Shown one piece after another: positions 31,313-41,699 of a DNA stretch of 64,000 nt. The stretch is taken from assembly GCA_958295665.1 (NCBI GenBank), contig OY282558.1, forward strand, positions 137,310,577 to 137,374,576. The letters run 5' to 3'. Under the pieces are notes generated by a model, which had not been told where the DNA came from, did not search any database, and saw nothing but the letters and a program-made list of their open reading frames with translations. This stretch comes from Tipula vernalis (Eukaryota > Arthropoda > Insecta > Diptera > Tipulidae). The position numbers and the translations under genes were made by a program. Position 1 is the first letter of the stretch, and each line of letters opens with the position of its first letter.

Positions 31313-34300
31313 ATGGTTATGATTAAGATAACTCAAATTAACCTTCACCATTCTAAGGCTGCTTCGGCAGCTCTACTCCTCAGGCTGACCAGTTCGGGTG
31401 AGGATGTGATACTAATCCAAGAACCTTGGATTAACAACAACAGGATCTGTGGCCTCAGAACCAAGGGGTATAAAATTATATCCTCTAGTAACTCTGGGAA
31501 GATCAGATCTTGTATTCTTGGGAAAAATAATATTAATCTTTTCCTTCTCTCTCAATACAGCAATGGTGACACTACTGCAGTTAGCCTGGAAGTAGGCACT
31601 TGTAGATTATGGCTAGTTTCAGCCTACATGGACCGGGAGAAGGAGGTTCCTCCGGATAACCTGGAGGAGCTGATCCGTAAAGCGGAACAATCAAAGGTAG
31701 GTGTGGTACTGGGAGTGGATGCTAATGCGCATCACACTATCTGGGGAAGCACAGACATTAATGAAAGAGGTGAGTCACTTTTTGATTATTTGATGAGTAC
31801 TAACCTTTCAGTGTGTAATATTGGGCGGGAACCCACATTTATTACTAGTAACAGGCAGGAGGTTCTAGACGTGACCCTTGCCTCAAATAATATTCTTCAT
31901 ATGGTTAAAAATTGGAGGGTGGATAAGGAACACTCCTTTTCTGATCATCGATATTTAACCTATAGCCTCGATATTCACCCTGCTACCCGGGAAGCCTTCA
32001 GGAACCCTAGAAGGACCAACTGGAGCAAATATGGGGAATTATTGGAGGAAATGTTACCGACGAGGGCTATGGAGCCCCCGACGACCGTTGGGGAGCTGGA
32101 GGACATGGTGGCTAGCGTTACTAGCGCATGCAACCGATCCTTTCGCGCTGCCTGCCCACTGGCTAAGCCTAGGGGTAGGCAAAAACCGGTATGGTGGTCC
32201 AGGGAACTGGGAACCTATCGAAAGGCTTGTAGGATAGCCTTTAATAGAGCCAAAAATACAAGGGAGGCTCAGGATTGGGACTCCTATAAGGAGAAACTCG
32301 GAACTTATAAGAAAGAATTAGGAAAGGCACAAAGGAGGTCTTGGAGAATCTTCTGTGATAATATGGAAGAGGTATCCGAAACCTCCCGCCTTAGGAAGAT
32401 TCTTTCCAAAAGTACATCTAGTCCTAGTTTTCTGATAAAACCGGACGGATCTTGGACAGCTTCTAGTGGAGAATCTCTGGAGCTTCTCTTCGAGACACAC
32501 TTCCCAGGGAGCTTTGAAGACCTGTTGGTGCGTAGTAATCATCAGGAATCACTGTCAGTAACCACAGAGGATATCGTAACCAGAAAACGGATCCTATGGG
32601 CACTGAGGGGTTTTAAACCATTTAAATCGGCTGGTCCGGATCAAATTATACCAGCGGAACTTCAAAACAACTCAGTAATTATTCTTCCTTACCTGGAAGC
32701 TATATTCAAAGGGTGTTTGAAGCTGGGCTATATTCCTAGGTACTGGACGGAGGTCAATGTGGTGTTCATACCGAAAGCGGGGAAAAGCTCACATGTCTAT
32801 CCTAAGGACCTAAGACCAATAACTCTATCATCCTTTCTTTTGAAAACCTTGGAAAGGCTGCTGGATGTATACATCAGAGATAAAATAGGTGCCAGGAAGT
32901 GGGCATCGTCTCAGCATGCGTACACAAAGGGTAGATCTGTGGACACGGCTCTGCACGCCTTGGTGTCTACGATTGAGAAATCGATTAATTCGAAGGAATT
33001 CTGTTTGGTGGCCTTCCTGGATATAGAAGGCACCTTTAATAATGTGAAAGCGGAGGCAATCAAGGAGGGATTGTCATTTTTGGAGGTGGACGTTCCTCTG
33101 ATAGGGTTAATCAATTATATGCTGGGAAGCAGGATTGTTAGCTCGAAGTTGGGGGACTCCACCTTCAAGAGGCGAGTAACTAGGGGAACTCCGCAGGGGG
33201 GGGTTCTGTCCCCTCTTCTCTGGAACATAGTGGTAAACGGGTTACTACTTGAATTGGAGAGAGAGGGTATTGGAGTTATCGCGTACGCAGATGACGTAGC
33301 TTTAGCTGTTACCGGGAAATTCCTGGGCACGATTGTAGACGTAATGCAGAATGCGCTTACCATCGTTACGAAATGGGCTGGCAAATGTGGACTTGGTATT
33401 AACCCGTCCAAGACAGAGCTGGTACTCTTTACTAAGAAATACAAAATCCCGGTAGTTGTCCCTCCTACCTTAAATGGCACGAGACTTGCTTTTACTGATA
33501 GAGCTAGATATCTGGGCATTATCTTGGACAGTAAGCTTAGTTGGAAGCCCAACATGTTGGAGAGAATAAACAAAGCTACTATTGCTTTGTACTCCTGTAG
33601 GAACGCCATTGGTCATAGATGGGGTCTGAAGCCGGAGCTGGTACACTGGCTCTACACCGCCGTAGTGAGACCTGTACTCATGTACGGGGTGGGTGTTTGG
33701 TGGCCAGCTCTGGATAAGGTAACTTACAAAAGTAAGATTGAGAGAGTGCAAAGAACGGCCTGTATGCTTGTTAGCGGGGTATTGAGGTCGACACCGACAA
33801 GTGCCTTAGGGGTTATGTTGCACCTTCTTCCGGTCGACATTTTTGGCAAACAGATGGCGGCAAATACGGCTGTACGACTTGCAGCCGTCTCTCAGTGGAG
33901 GTGTCTTAGTATAGGACACTCTACTATAGTCAGATCGTTGAAGGATGAGCTGGCGAATCTTGACTACATTAAACCTACTCTACGCTTCGAGAAGCGATTT
34001 CGGACCTCCTTCCCTTCAAGGGAATCCTGGAGGGATAGACCGTTATTGGAAACCGAAGCGTTGCAATTCTTCACAGATGGCTCCAAGCTAGACGGCAAAG
34101 TAGGAGCTGGAGTATTCTGTGACAAATTAAATGTAAATATTTCTGTTCGTCTCCCTGATTACTGCAGCGTGTACCAAGCTGAAGTCGTAGCGATTGAGGA
34201 GGTCATGACGTGGTTGAAGCATAATGTGTTATCCTCAGACGATATCACAATCTATGTGGACAGTCAAGCGGCGATCTGGTCGTTAGAATCGGTGTCTTTG

Positions 34301-34903
34301 GCGTCACGGGTGGCGTTGAGTTGTCACTCATCTCTAAATGAGATGGGTGAGCATTTCAACATCCAGGTAGTCTGGGTCCCAGGTCACTCGGGCGTCATGG
34401 GGAACTGCAGGGCAGATGAACTTGCTAGGCATGGTACGACTCTCCAGCTGCAACCGGAAAGGGCAAGTCTGGGGAGGCCTATCACAGCGCTGAGACAAGC
34501 ACTTGGGAAGCAGGCGCTATCCTCAGCGGGGGAAAGGTGGTCTAACGCCCTCACCTGTAGAGTTGCAAGACAAGTTTGGCCAAAGGTGGACTTGGGGCGC
34601 ACTAGGGCATTAATATCCTTACGAATACGTGAATTAAGAACGGTCGTAGGAATTCTCACGGGACACTGCCTTTTTGGAGAACATGCAAGAAGGCTGGATC
34701 TGGAGGCTAATGACTTCTGCAGAAGCTGCTTGGACGAAGAGGAGGAAGAGACGTTGGTCCACTTCCTTTGCTCGTGTCCAGCATTGGCTCTCAGAAGGAA
34801 CAAACATTTAGGTAAGTTCAGGATGGACTGCCTCTCGGATCTCGAAAACATTAAAGTGCGGGACGTCTTACGCTACATAAGTAGCTCGAAATGGTTCCAA
34901 TAG
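31313..34903 (+). CDS. ORF2: LINE ORF2: endonuclease, reverse transcriptase, RNase H
   Basis: A 1,196-residue replicase with no stops. The AP endonuclease (about residues 1-225) has QINLHHSKAAS, LIQEPW (metal-binding Glu), GVDANAHHTIWGS and SDHRYL. The reverse transcriptase (about 410-760) has SAGPDQIIPAEL, RPITLSSFLLKTLERL, FLDIEGTFNNV (catalytic Asp), TPQGGVLSPLLWN, AYADDVALA (catalytic DD) and YLGIILDSKLSW. RNase H (about 920-1045) has FTDGSK, an AEVVAIEE Glu, YVDSQAAI, VWVPGHSGVMGN and RADELAR, so all four acidic residues are present. A C-terminal CX2C...HX4C finger (CRSCLDEEEEETLVHFLCSC) follows. ATG 31313 directly precedes the endonuclease. RNase H and the INLHHSKAA start favour LOA over R1. 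Looks potentially functional. Confidence 0.93.
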   Translation: MVMIKITQINLHHSKAASAALLLRLTSSGEDVILIQEPWINNNRICGLRTKGYKIISSSNSGKIRSCILGKNNINLFLLSQYSNGDTTAVSLEVGTCRLWLVSAYMDREKEVPPDNLEELIRKAEQSKVGVVLGVDANAHHTIWGSTDINERGESLFDYLMSTNLSVCNIGREPTFITSNRQEVLDVTLASNNILHMVKNWRVDKEHSFSDHRYLTYSLDIHPATREAFRNPRRTNWSKYGELLEEMLPTRAMEPPTTVGELEDMVASVTSACNRSFRAACPLAKPRGRQKPVWWSRELGTYRKACRIAFNRAKNTREAQDWDSYKEKLGTYKKELGKAQRRSWRIFCDNMEEVSETSRLRKILSKSTSSPSFLIKPDGSWTASSGESLELLFETHFPGSFEDLLVRSNHQESLSVTTEDIVTRKRILWALRGFKPFKSAGPDQIIPAELQNNSVIILPYLEAIFKGCLKLGYIPRYWTEVNVVFIPKAGKSSHVYPKDLRPITLSSFLLKTLERLLDVYIRDKIGARKWASSQHAYTKGRSVDTALHALVSTIEKSINSKEFCLVAFLDIEGTFNNVKAEAIKEGLSFLEVDVPLIGLINYMLGSRIVSSKLGDSTFKRRVTRGTPQGGVLSPLLWNIVVNGLLLELEREGIGVIAYADDVALAVTGKFLGTIVDVMQNALTIVTKWAGKCGLGINPSKTELVLFTKKYKIPVVVPPTLNGTRLAFTDRARYLGIILDSKLSWKPNMLERINKATIALYSCRNAIGHRWGLKPELVHWLYTAVVRPVLMYGVGVWWPALDKVTYKSKIERVQRTACMLVSGVLRSTPTSALGVMLHLLPVDIFGKQMAANTAVRLAAVSQWRCLSIGHSTIVRSLKDELANLDYIKPTLRFEKRFRTSFPSRESWRDRPLLETEALQFFTDGSKLDGKVGAGVFCDKLNVNISVRLPDYCSVYQAEVVAIEEVMTWLKHNVLSSDDITIYVDSQAAIWSLESVSLASRVALSCHSSLNEMGEHFNIQVVWVPGHSGVMGNCRADELARHGTTLQLQPERASLGRPITALRQALGKQALSSAGERWSNALTCRVARQVWPKVDLGRTRALISLRIRELRTVVGILTGHCLFGEHARRLDLEANDFCRSCLDEEEEETLVHFLCSCPALALRRNKHLGKFRMDCLSDLENIKVRDVLRYISSSKWFQ

Positions 34904-35023
34904 GGGTAAAAGGGGATACATCCTGTGGTATCACAATGGACCGTCACCGGTCTAAGTGTGCGTAAGCAGCCACTCCAACCTAACCTAACCTAATGGTACT
35001 GTAACATAATTAATGTAATATAA

Positions 35024-35395
35024 TTAAACACAAAGAGGATTTCGTAGTCGACTGTGAATGGCATTTTCATGCTACAGAACATGGAAAGAGACCATGCGAT
35101 GGAGTAGGATGTACTATCAAGAGAATGGCGTCCATAGCCAGTCTCACTGATGAATATGATGGTATTATAACAAATGCAGCAGAATTATCCAAATGGGCTA
35201 AAACTTTAAAGACTGATATGATTTTCGAGTTTTGTTCTGACATTGAATATAACTCCAAAAAAAATCCAACTTGATAGTAGGTTCAAAAAATTGAAAACCA
35301 TAAAAGGAACTTCCGATTTCCATGCAGTTATTCCTTCAGGAAAAGGTTACCAAATCAATCTCGTCATCGCTATTTATTTCCATTTTCAATTTTGA
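35024..35395 (+). pseudogene. Second TSHGK-family fragment (3' end)
   Basis: Encodes HKEDFVVDCEWHFHATEHGK and PCDGVGCTIKRMAS, the same block as the 28447-29025 copy (HEEDF, EWHFHTTSHGK, GVGGTFKR). A frame change in an A-run near 35258-35265 follows. Then come LDSRFKKLKTIKGTSDFHAV and a stop near 35393, parallel to LKSRYQ...TIKGTHDFQCF of copy 1. Clearly homologous but diverged, so this is a separate copy rather than a local duplication. The N-terminal two-thirds is absent or unrecognisable. The LOA LINE sits just upstream. Confidence 0.75.
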
Positions 35396-35569
35396 ATAAA
35401 CCGAAGAACTTCAAAAAATTTTAGAAACAACAAATTTGTTGAATTTGAAATTAAATGAAAAAATATTACGATATATGTATGTATTAAAAATATCTATCAG
35501 TGTAGAAATGATCATTAACATTCGCCTACATGTGATCAATGAACATTTAATGAATTGTATGTACCGAGA

Positions 35570-36080
35570 TGTGATAAATGTACACTTCCCACTTAACCGC
35601 TTACATTCGCTAAATAAGTGAATACGCTACATAAGTGTACATTTCGCACCCCTTGCGGATGCAGCTTAATACACACACAAATGAGGGTTCTCCATGGGTT
35701 TTTGATATTTGATGTAGTGAATATAATTCGCTATGTCAGTTCTGGCCAGATACTTAATGTAAATGGCGAGAGTTGTATTTTTGTAGTTTGGTCATAGCTA
35801 CCTAATGAAAACCATCCACACGACGTTTACATTCACTAAATGCGCACCTAAGTGTACATTCCACGGCTCGTGTGGATGCGGCTTTGTGCCCCCACGAATT
35901 TTTATTAAGAATTTAATTTGTCTGTCTATAAATCAATTGATTTTTTCGGCTTTTCTCCATGGGTTTTTGATATTTAATGTAGTGAATATAATTCGCTATG
36001 TCAGTACGTTCTGGCCAGATACTTAATGTAAATGGCGAGAGTTATATTTTTGTAGTTTGGTTGTAGCTACCTGATGAGTA
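35570..36080. repeat. ~260-bp diverged tandem duplication
   Basis: Segment 35691-35805 (CTCCATGGGTTTTTGATATT ... GTAGTTTGGT) recurs at 35955-36075. The preceding segment around 35595-35680 recurs at 35818-35895 (TTACATTC..CTAAAT, AAGTGTACAT, GTGGATGCGGC-like). Together they give a unit near 260 bp. Confidence 0.65.
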
Positions 36081-36356
36081 GACCAACTTTTCAGTATGAA
36101 ACCAAACTACCAACATAAAGAACTCATCAAGGGTTCTCATTTTTGAAGAGTAATATAGTGGTATAACTCTTGGACCTTGGGCTAAAATTACGGGGAGGGG
36201 GGATATATGTTATGAGGGATTGGCCTTATTTTATTTTTCTGATTTACCAAATCGAAAATATTGGGATTGCCATGAACAATTAATATATTTGTCTAGAAAA
36301 AAGCCGAAAAAATCAATTGATTTACAGATACAAAAATTAAATTCTTAACAAATATT
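35903..36356. repeat. Inverted repeat, ~55-bp arms
   Basis: The arm at about 35903-35958 (AAGAATTTAATTTGTCTGTC ... CAATTGATTTTTTCGGCTTT) is the near-exact reverse complement of about 36297-36356. It may mark the ends of a small foldback insertion; no target duplication was identified. Confidence 0.6.
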
Positions 36357-38329
36357 TATTGTATAATAAAAAACTTTTCATACGGCTGAACATGCACGCA
36401 CTATACTATAATCAGAATTATTTTACAAAATCCCGATTACGAATTATTTTTTCGTCATGGTCTTCGAAACGCATGACACACACACCCCAAAACAAAAAAA
36501 AAACAAAAAATGATAATAACGATAAAAAAATTTTACGATCGTGCATGATCAATATTTTATTGATTACTCCGGGTGAAGGTAGCACCAAAAAAGGATCAAT
36601 TAAATTAATAGAATTAAAGTGTTTCAAAATTATTTAATAGACTGTAATTTATATCCTTTTTTTCGCAAAAAAAAAACCTAAAAAAAATCTTCTTGCTTGT
36701 TTAGTCCTTTTTGTAAATAAAGGATCAAAACTAAACGAACCAAAACTAAACAAAATTTCGAGTGCTGAATGAGCTGTATCGACTTGTAGGGATGAGGTTT
36801 GATTTGTTATTTTTTTTTTTTGTATGATGTTTGGAGTGTTTTACTATTTGCGTTGCTGTATAGGAGCGGGACACGTGTATGTTTTTATTTAACCCTTTTT
36901 TTAGTTGTTGTTGTTGATGGTGAACGCCTGGGGTCGTAATTTAATTTTTAGAGCATGACATAGATTTGTTTTATTTTTTTTTTCGATCGTTATGGATAAT
37001 TCATGAATGCAGCTTTTTTTGTGCGCGAAACGAATTGATATATATGGAAGACAAATACTTTATAACACTCTGAAAAATTGTTTTAATCCCAAATATTTAA
37101 TTCACCCAATTTTGCCACTCAATTGATTTTCAATTTCGTGCAGTAACAAATAAGAAAAAAAAAATAAGACCAGATGATGTGACGATACGATCTGTATTAT
37201 GTGTCACGATACAATCTCATTCATCCGACTATATTTGTACTTACCCGACCGTAAAACTCTCGCCCCGTTTGAAATTTTTTATATTGTGTTAGCTTACCTG
37301 AAACGAGATAAAAGAAAAATCGAATTTTAATCAATACAATTTCAAAGCGATTTTTGATTTTTAATCAATCAACTAATCCCTAAAAAGAAAAACTAAATAA
37401 ATTTGAGGTTATAAATTTCTCACAAGGTTGCCTGCCCTTCACAAATGTACATATATATACCCTTACGAAGTTATACATTTACATAAACATAACATAAATC
37501 ACAAATGAATATTTAAATGAATTTTTTCTGCTCTGCCTCCCTGCAAGTGAAAAGGTGAGTACATGCATATACAAAAACAAAAAAAAGGATTTTTTACTAT
37601 GTGTTATCCTTTTATTATTAAAATTCATTATTTTATTTAATATTTCATAAACACACACAGAGTAAAAGCATTAAGGATGAAACAAGATGTACATGAATAT
37701 ACATACCTACATAAACATAATGATGAAGAAAAACGAGGCGTGAGGATGATGAACAATTCTGATGTCTGGGATTTACTAAGTGGATTTGAGATTATGGTTT
37801 GGTTTTTAAGCAAGTAAACAGGAATAAAAATATGGATTTTTGTTTGCTGATACTGAAAATGGCGTTGTACTTGTTACAAGGATGCACAACAACAACAATA
37901 CACACAACGTACATTTATACATAAAAAACGAAGAATGATGTGACAATTTTTAATATGGAAGTCATGAAAATTGTACGAAACTTTAATGCCTTGTCATACT
38001 GGTTAGGGGTGATTGCCTCAACCAGTGTCTTTAATTTTTGGTTGGATATTTTTTACTGTGCGCACCACCATCAGCAGTGATTGATGATAAGGATAGAATG
38101 TGATGATGAGGTGAAGGACAATATTATAAATTACCAATGTTAATGGTTTGTAATAAATTGGACGATTCAGAAGCCCTGTAAAGTTTCTAACAAAAACAAA
38201 CATAATCATAAACAAATCCAATAAATTTTTAATATTTAATATTTACCCATCTATGACTGATTTTCCAATTTATTATCCTTGGTAATGGCGCTGTCTAACG
38301 ATTTATGTTCCACCATTATACAAAACATA
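36357..38329. other. AT-rich spacer, no gene recognised
   Basis: Homopolymer A and T runs and CA-rich patches, but no domain, TIR or RNA gene found. A GTGAGT donor-like site follows AAGTGAAAAG at 37555, without supporting coding sequence. Confidence 0.4.
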
Positions 38330-38790
38330 AAATGAGTCACCGGTGGATTTAAAAAAAATCTGATATGAAATTCAAGAGCTCTAAACAAAAATCTACTTAA
38401 TAACTTTGAGTTATTCAATGTTTTCATCATTACAGATAGACACCCAAATTAGTCAGAGTTAAATTTTAAAAATATTCATTAACCCCATGCCATATGAAAT
38501 TCGGGAGCTAAGAGGTATCTAACGTTGATATGGACTATCCGTTATGTTAAAATCATTAACAGTTGGGTTTCAAAAAAATCTACTTTATCCCCAAATGATA
38601 TGAAATCCAGGAGCTCAGAGGTATTTTACGTTGTCATGGGCTAACTGTTTAACGGTTTAAGTTATTCACAATTGTAGTAACTTAAAAATCGGTCATGACC
38701 GGGTTTCAAAAAAAAAATTCTTCATCCCCTTACGATATGAAATTGAGGAGCTCAGCAATATTTTACGCCGTCATGGCAATTGAGTGACAC
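38330..38790 (+). repeat. Tandem repeat, ~110-130-bp unit, four copies
   Basis: Landmark GATATGAAAT(T/C)..GGAGCTCAGAGGTATTTTA recurs at about 38366, 38490, 38597 and 38727, each preceded by GGGTTTCAAAAAAAT-type sequence. Copies are diverged. Confidence 0.7.
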
Positions 38791-39299
38791 CATAGTAGGC
38801 CATAAAAACGCCATAAAACTTTAATTTATTTACCATCACGCTAAATCAGTAAACGTTGGTGTTGTGGATCCCTTCTCCTGGCCCAAGAAGTACTAAAAAC
38901 ACCAAGTAGTGGTGACAGCCTATAATTTAATTGGAAACCATAGTAGCTGAAATTAGGCATACGGTTTTGTCGTTTTATTTAACGAAGAAGACCTGAAGTG
39001 TTTAGAAAGTTAAAGTGGGAGAGTGAGTAAAGCAAAGAAAGAATCAAACTTCCTCGCCGGTTACGAAATTTGGCTAGTAGTAAGTGTGCCTTATTAGAAA
39101 CCACTGAATCTTAATCGTGTATTCCCGGGAGTACACTAATCGAAAATTCAGTAAAAGGAAGACCTGATACGAACACGAGAAATTTAAGACCAAGGAAACA
39201 GCTAGTCCAGAAAATTCGAAGTCCACAACGGATGCTCAAGTCCAAAATGTGAAAAAGCGCGTGTTAACAAAATTCCGAAGCACGCCCGAAGAGTGGGTT

Positions 39300-40795
39300 A
39301 ACGTCGGGGAGCAATTAAATACAGCAATTCAGAGGCCTTTCGAATACTAAACGAAGAAGGCAGAAGTTTGCCAAGCAAGCGACCAAGCCGGCAAACACAC
39401 CAAAGCATACTGTCATACTGGGGTATTCTACATAAACTTCTCAACCAACCGCAGCTTTGAGGATATCAATAAAGGCAAATGGAACTGTGATCAGTGTACC
39501 ACTATTAACATCGAAGAGAACGTGTTAAATAATGACCAGCAATCATGTCTTAGGTCTATGAAGAGGATGTTACCAATTGAGACAAGAGACATCTCGACTA
39601 AGCCTGTGTCGTCTAGGATCAGTAAGCTTCTCGATGAGGAGAGCAAGATGACTGAGCGAGGGTTCGAAGACAGAAAAAGATTTTTTACGTGAGTTATTGA
39701 GCAATGGAAGCCAGAGGGGAACAAGTACATCTTCGATGTCCTGAATAGAGAAACGAACCAGCATCAAGAACTGGGTGGACAAGCACGCTAATAATACAAC
39801 ATACTAACATACATTTTGAGGTAGTACCAACACCAGAGATACTTCAACCACCGGCCACGACCATAGGGCCACCAACACGCATACATTTAAACACGCGATT
39901 CCGACTAGAGGTGGATGATGTTTCGCGCCATACATATGATCGCTCGCTGTTCTGGCTACGACCAAACACCACGAAAGAACAATTCCTAGACAGCAACGTG
40001 GCCGGAGTTTCAACTTGACTAAAAGTCAGTTACAAGCACGAATGGTGATATCGAAGGAGCTCCCGCTGCTTTCAGGTGATTTCTTTTTTTTGGTTTTAAT
40101 CTATGCAACCTGTTTTGGGGCTCAAGGCACTTCCAACTCTTTCGCAGTTTAGTTTTACCGTCCTACTTTACGCAGTAGTAGCCAAATCAAGGACGTACGG
40201 CTATAGTGCTGACATGAAAGGTGGGTCGGCCCATAGATTCTGCACTCTCAACAGAGGGCAATAGATGTGTTCATCTTCATCACCGATCGTAATCAGATGA
40301 TGAAAAATCTCTTTTGCATCCCGCCCCTATAGGGATTCGAACCCGGTACCTCCCGATCCAACTGCCGCAGCTTTAACTACTGCGCCGTTTGGTCGGTGCT
40401 CTCAGGTGATGCCAAGTACTGGCCACAGTTTATAACATCCTTTATAAACTTTTCACAACCATGCGGTTTCACCGAAGAGGAAAATATGGCAGGACTGAAC
40501 AAGTGCCTAAAGAAGGATGTCTATAGCGACGCCTAGTTCACTACCTACTGCTACGAGCATATTGAGGATTCCCGACGGAGGCCCTGAGTTAGTTCTGAAT
40601 TTTGCTATGGAGAAGATAAAACAAACACCTCCCGTGAAGCTCGAACGATTGTAAACCATCGTCGCATTTTCAATGAGCGAGTACCTTAACAACCCTACCC
40701 TACTATCCGAGATGGTGGATAAATTACCGGTGATGTTAAAAATCGAATATGAACGTCCCCTGCGACGGTCCCGTTCCATCTTTAAAATCGCCGGC
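39300..40795 (+). pseudogene. gag: BEL/Pao #2 Gag remnant, interrupted by a SINE
   Basis: The N-part has a Cys/His-rich segment (about 39370-39520, ending GKWNCDQC), then ISKLLDEESKMTERGFEDRK, a coiled-coil-like stretch. The DUF1759 core is split by the SINE: the left side ends at PLLSGD (40080) and the right side resumes with AKYWPQFITSFINFSQPCGF and TEEENMAGLNKCLKKDVY (40411 on). Further degraded gag follows to about 40790. The joined reading across one TCAGGTGAT copy is in frame, so the SINE came later. Many stops; not functional. Confidence 0.75.
40072..40410 (-). mobile_element. tRNA-derived SINE with 9-bp target duplication
   Basis: The body is 40081-40401, flanked by TCAGGTGAT (40072-40080 and 40402-40410). 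On the minus strand the 5' end holds a Pol III promoter: an A-box-like GGCGCAGTAGTTAAAGC (about 40372-40388) and a B box GGTTCGAATCC (within 40332-40344) at tRNA-like spacing. A ~220-bp unrelated body follows, ending in an A-rich tail (complement of 40081-40098). No functional tRNA cloverleaf is claimed. Confidence 0.85.
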
Positions 40796-41699
40796 GGATT
40801 TCGAAAATGATGTAGTCAGTGTAAAACTTTTTACTTTTATTTAAACAGACACAATTATTTATTTTTATTATTTATAATTTAATTAACTTTTAATTTATTA
40901 AAATTTATTTTAATTTATTTTTATAAAAATTTATTTTGCTATTTATCACAATTTTGCCGACACCATCAAATGTGATGGGTGAACAACACCACGAGCGATG
41001 TGTTGTCGCTGCAGAGAACAAGAGCAGACTGATTAAAAAAGAAGTAATAATTTATTTTGTTTTGTGTTTGTGTTGTATGTTCGTCGTGCTGTGATTGAGC
41101 ACGAAAGAGGAAATCGACCCAATAAGCATTCGATGTGGAATGTGTGCGTCGAGACGTCGAGTTATTTGTCCAGCCATCATCCGATAGGAGCAGTTATACA
41201 AATAACTTCGAAACGAAAGATGACCAAAACGGAAGGATCGTAGTCAGGAGACCATAATACCAAAGCACAACGAGACAAGTAAGCTGCTGAATCTGCAAAT
41301 CACTTGATGACTTGTCAAGCACATGCCGAGAGTTTGCATCATTATCGGCCGTCAGGCGCTGGAATGTATAGCGTCGAAGGAACCTATGCCTAGGGCTGCG
41401 ACCAACCACACCATATGCTGCTACATTCACAGCCCGGGAAAGCAGGACGTATGCATTTCTAGACGGTGGATCCACAGCAACACTTTTAGAACGCGATTTA
41501 GCAGACGAATGATGTCTCGAATGGGTGCCCTAAAAATTAATTCTCAAATGGACCTGCGACATCACTCGGGACGGAAAGCACAGTTGCAAAGTGAGGTTGC
41601 AGATTTCTCGACGTGATCTCGGCAACCAATATGAGCTCAAGGAGGTCAGGACGGCGGATCATATATGCCTCCCAATACAGTCAATCGAATGAGAAATCC

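Larger units (their letters stand above)
29334..35000 (+). mobile_element. LOA-type LINE, near full length, with 11-bp target duplication
   Basis: The body is 29345-34989 (5,645 bp), flanked by perfect CTAATGGTACT copies (29334-29344 and 34990-35000). It has a GC-rich 5' UTR (29345-29959), ORF1 (29960-31206, one frameshift), a 106-bp inter-ORF region, an intact ORF2 (31313-34903), a short 3' UTR and a terminal (CTAAC)n-like end instead of poly-A. An AP endonuclease, RT and C-terminal RNase H in one ORF2, with ORF1 carrying a DUF4780-type region, fit the LOA clade. GC content is clearly higher than the surroundings. The perfect duplication and intact ORF2 indicate a recent insertion. Confidence 0.92.

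Noticed and set aside
37500..37570. Micro-exon with GTGAGT donor
   Set aside because: Splice-like motifs alone; no coding sense or neighbouring exon.
40330..40400. tRNA gene on the minus strand
   Set aside because: B-box and A-box are present, but the rest does not form a cloverleaf, and a tail and target duplications show a SINE.
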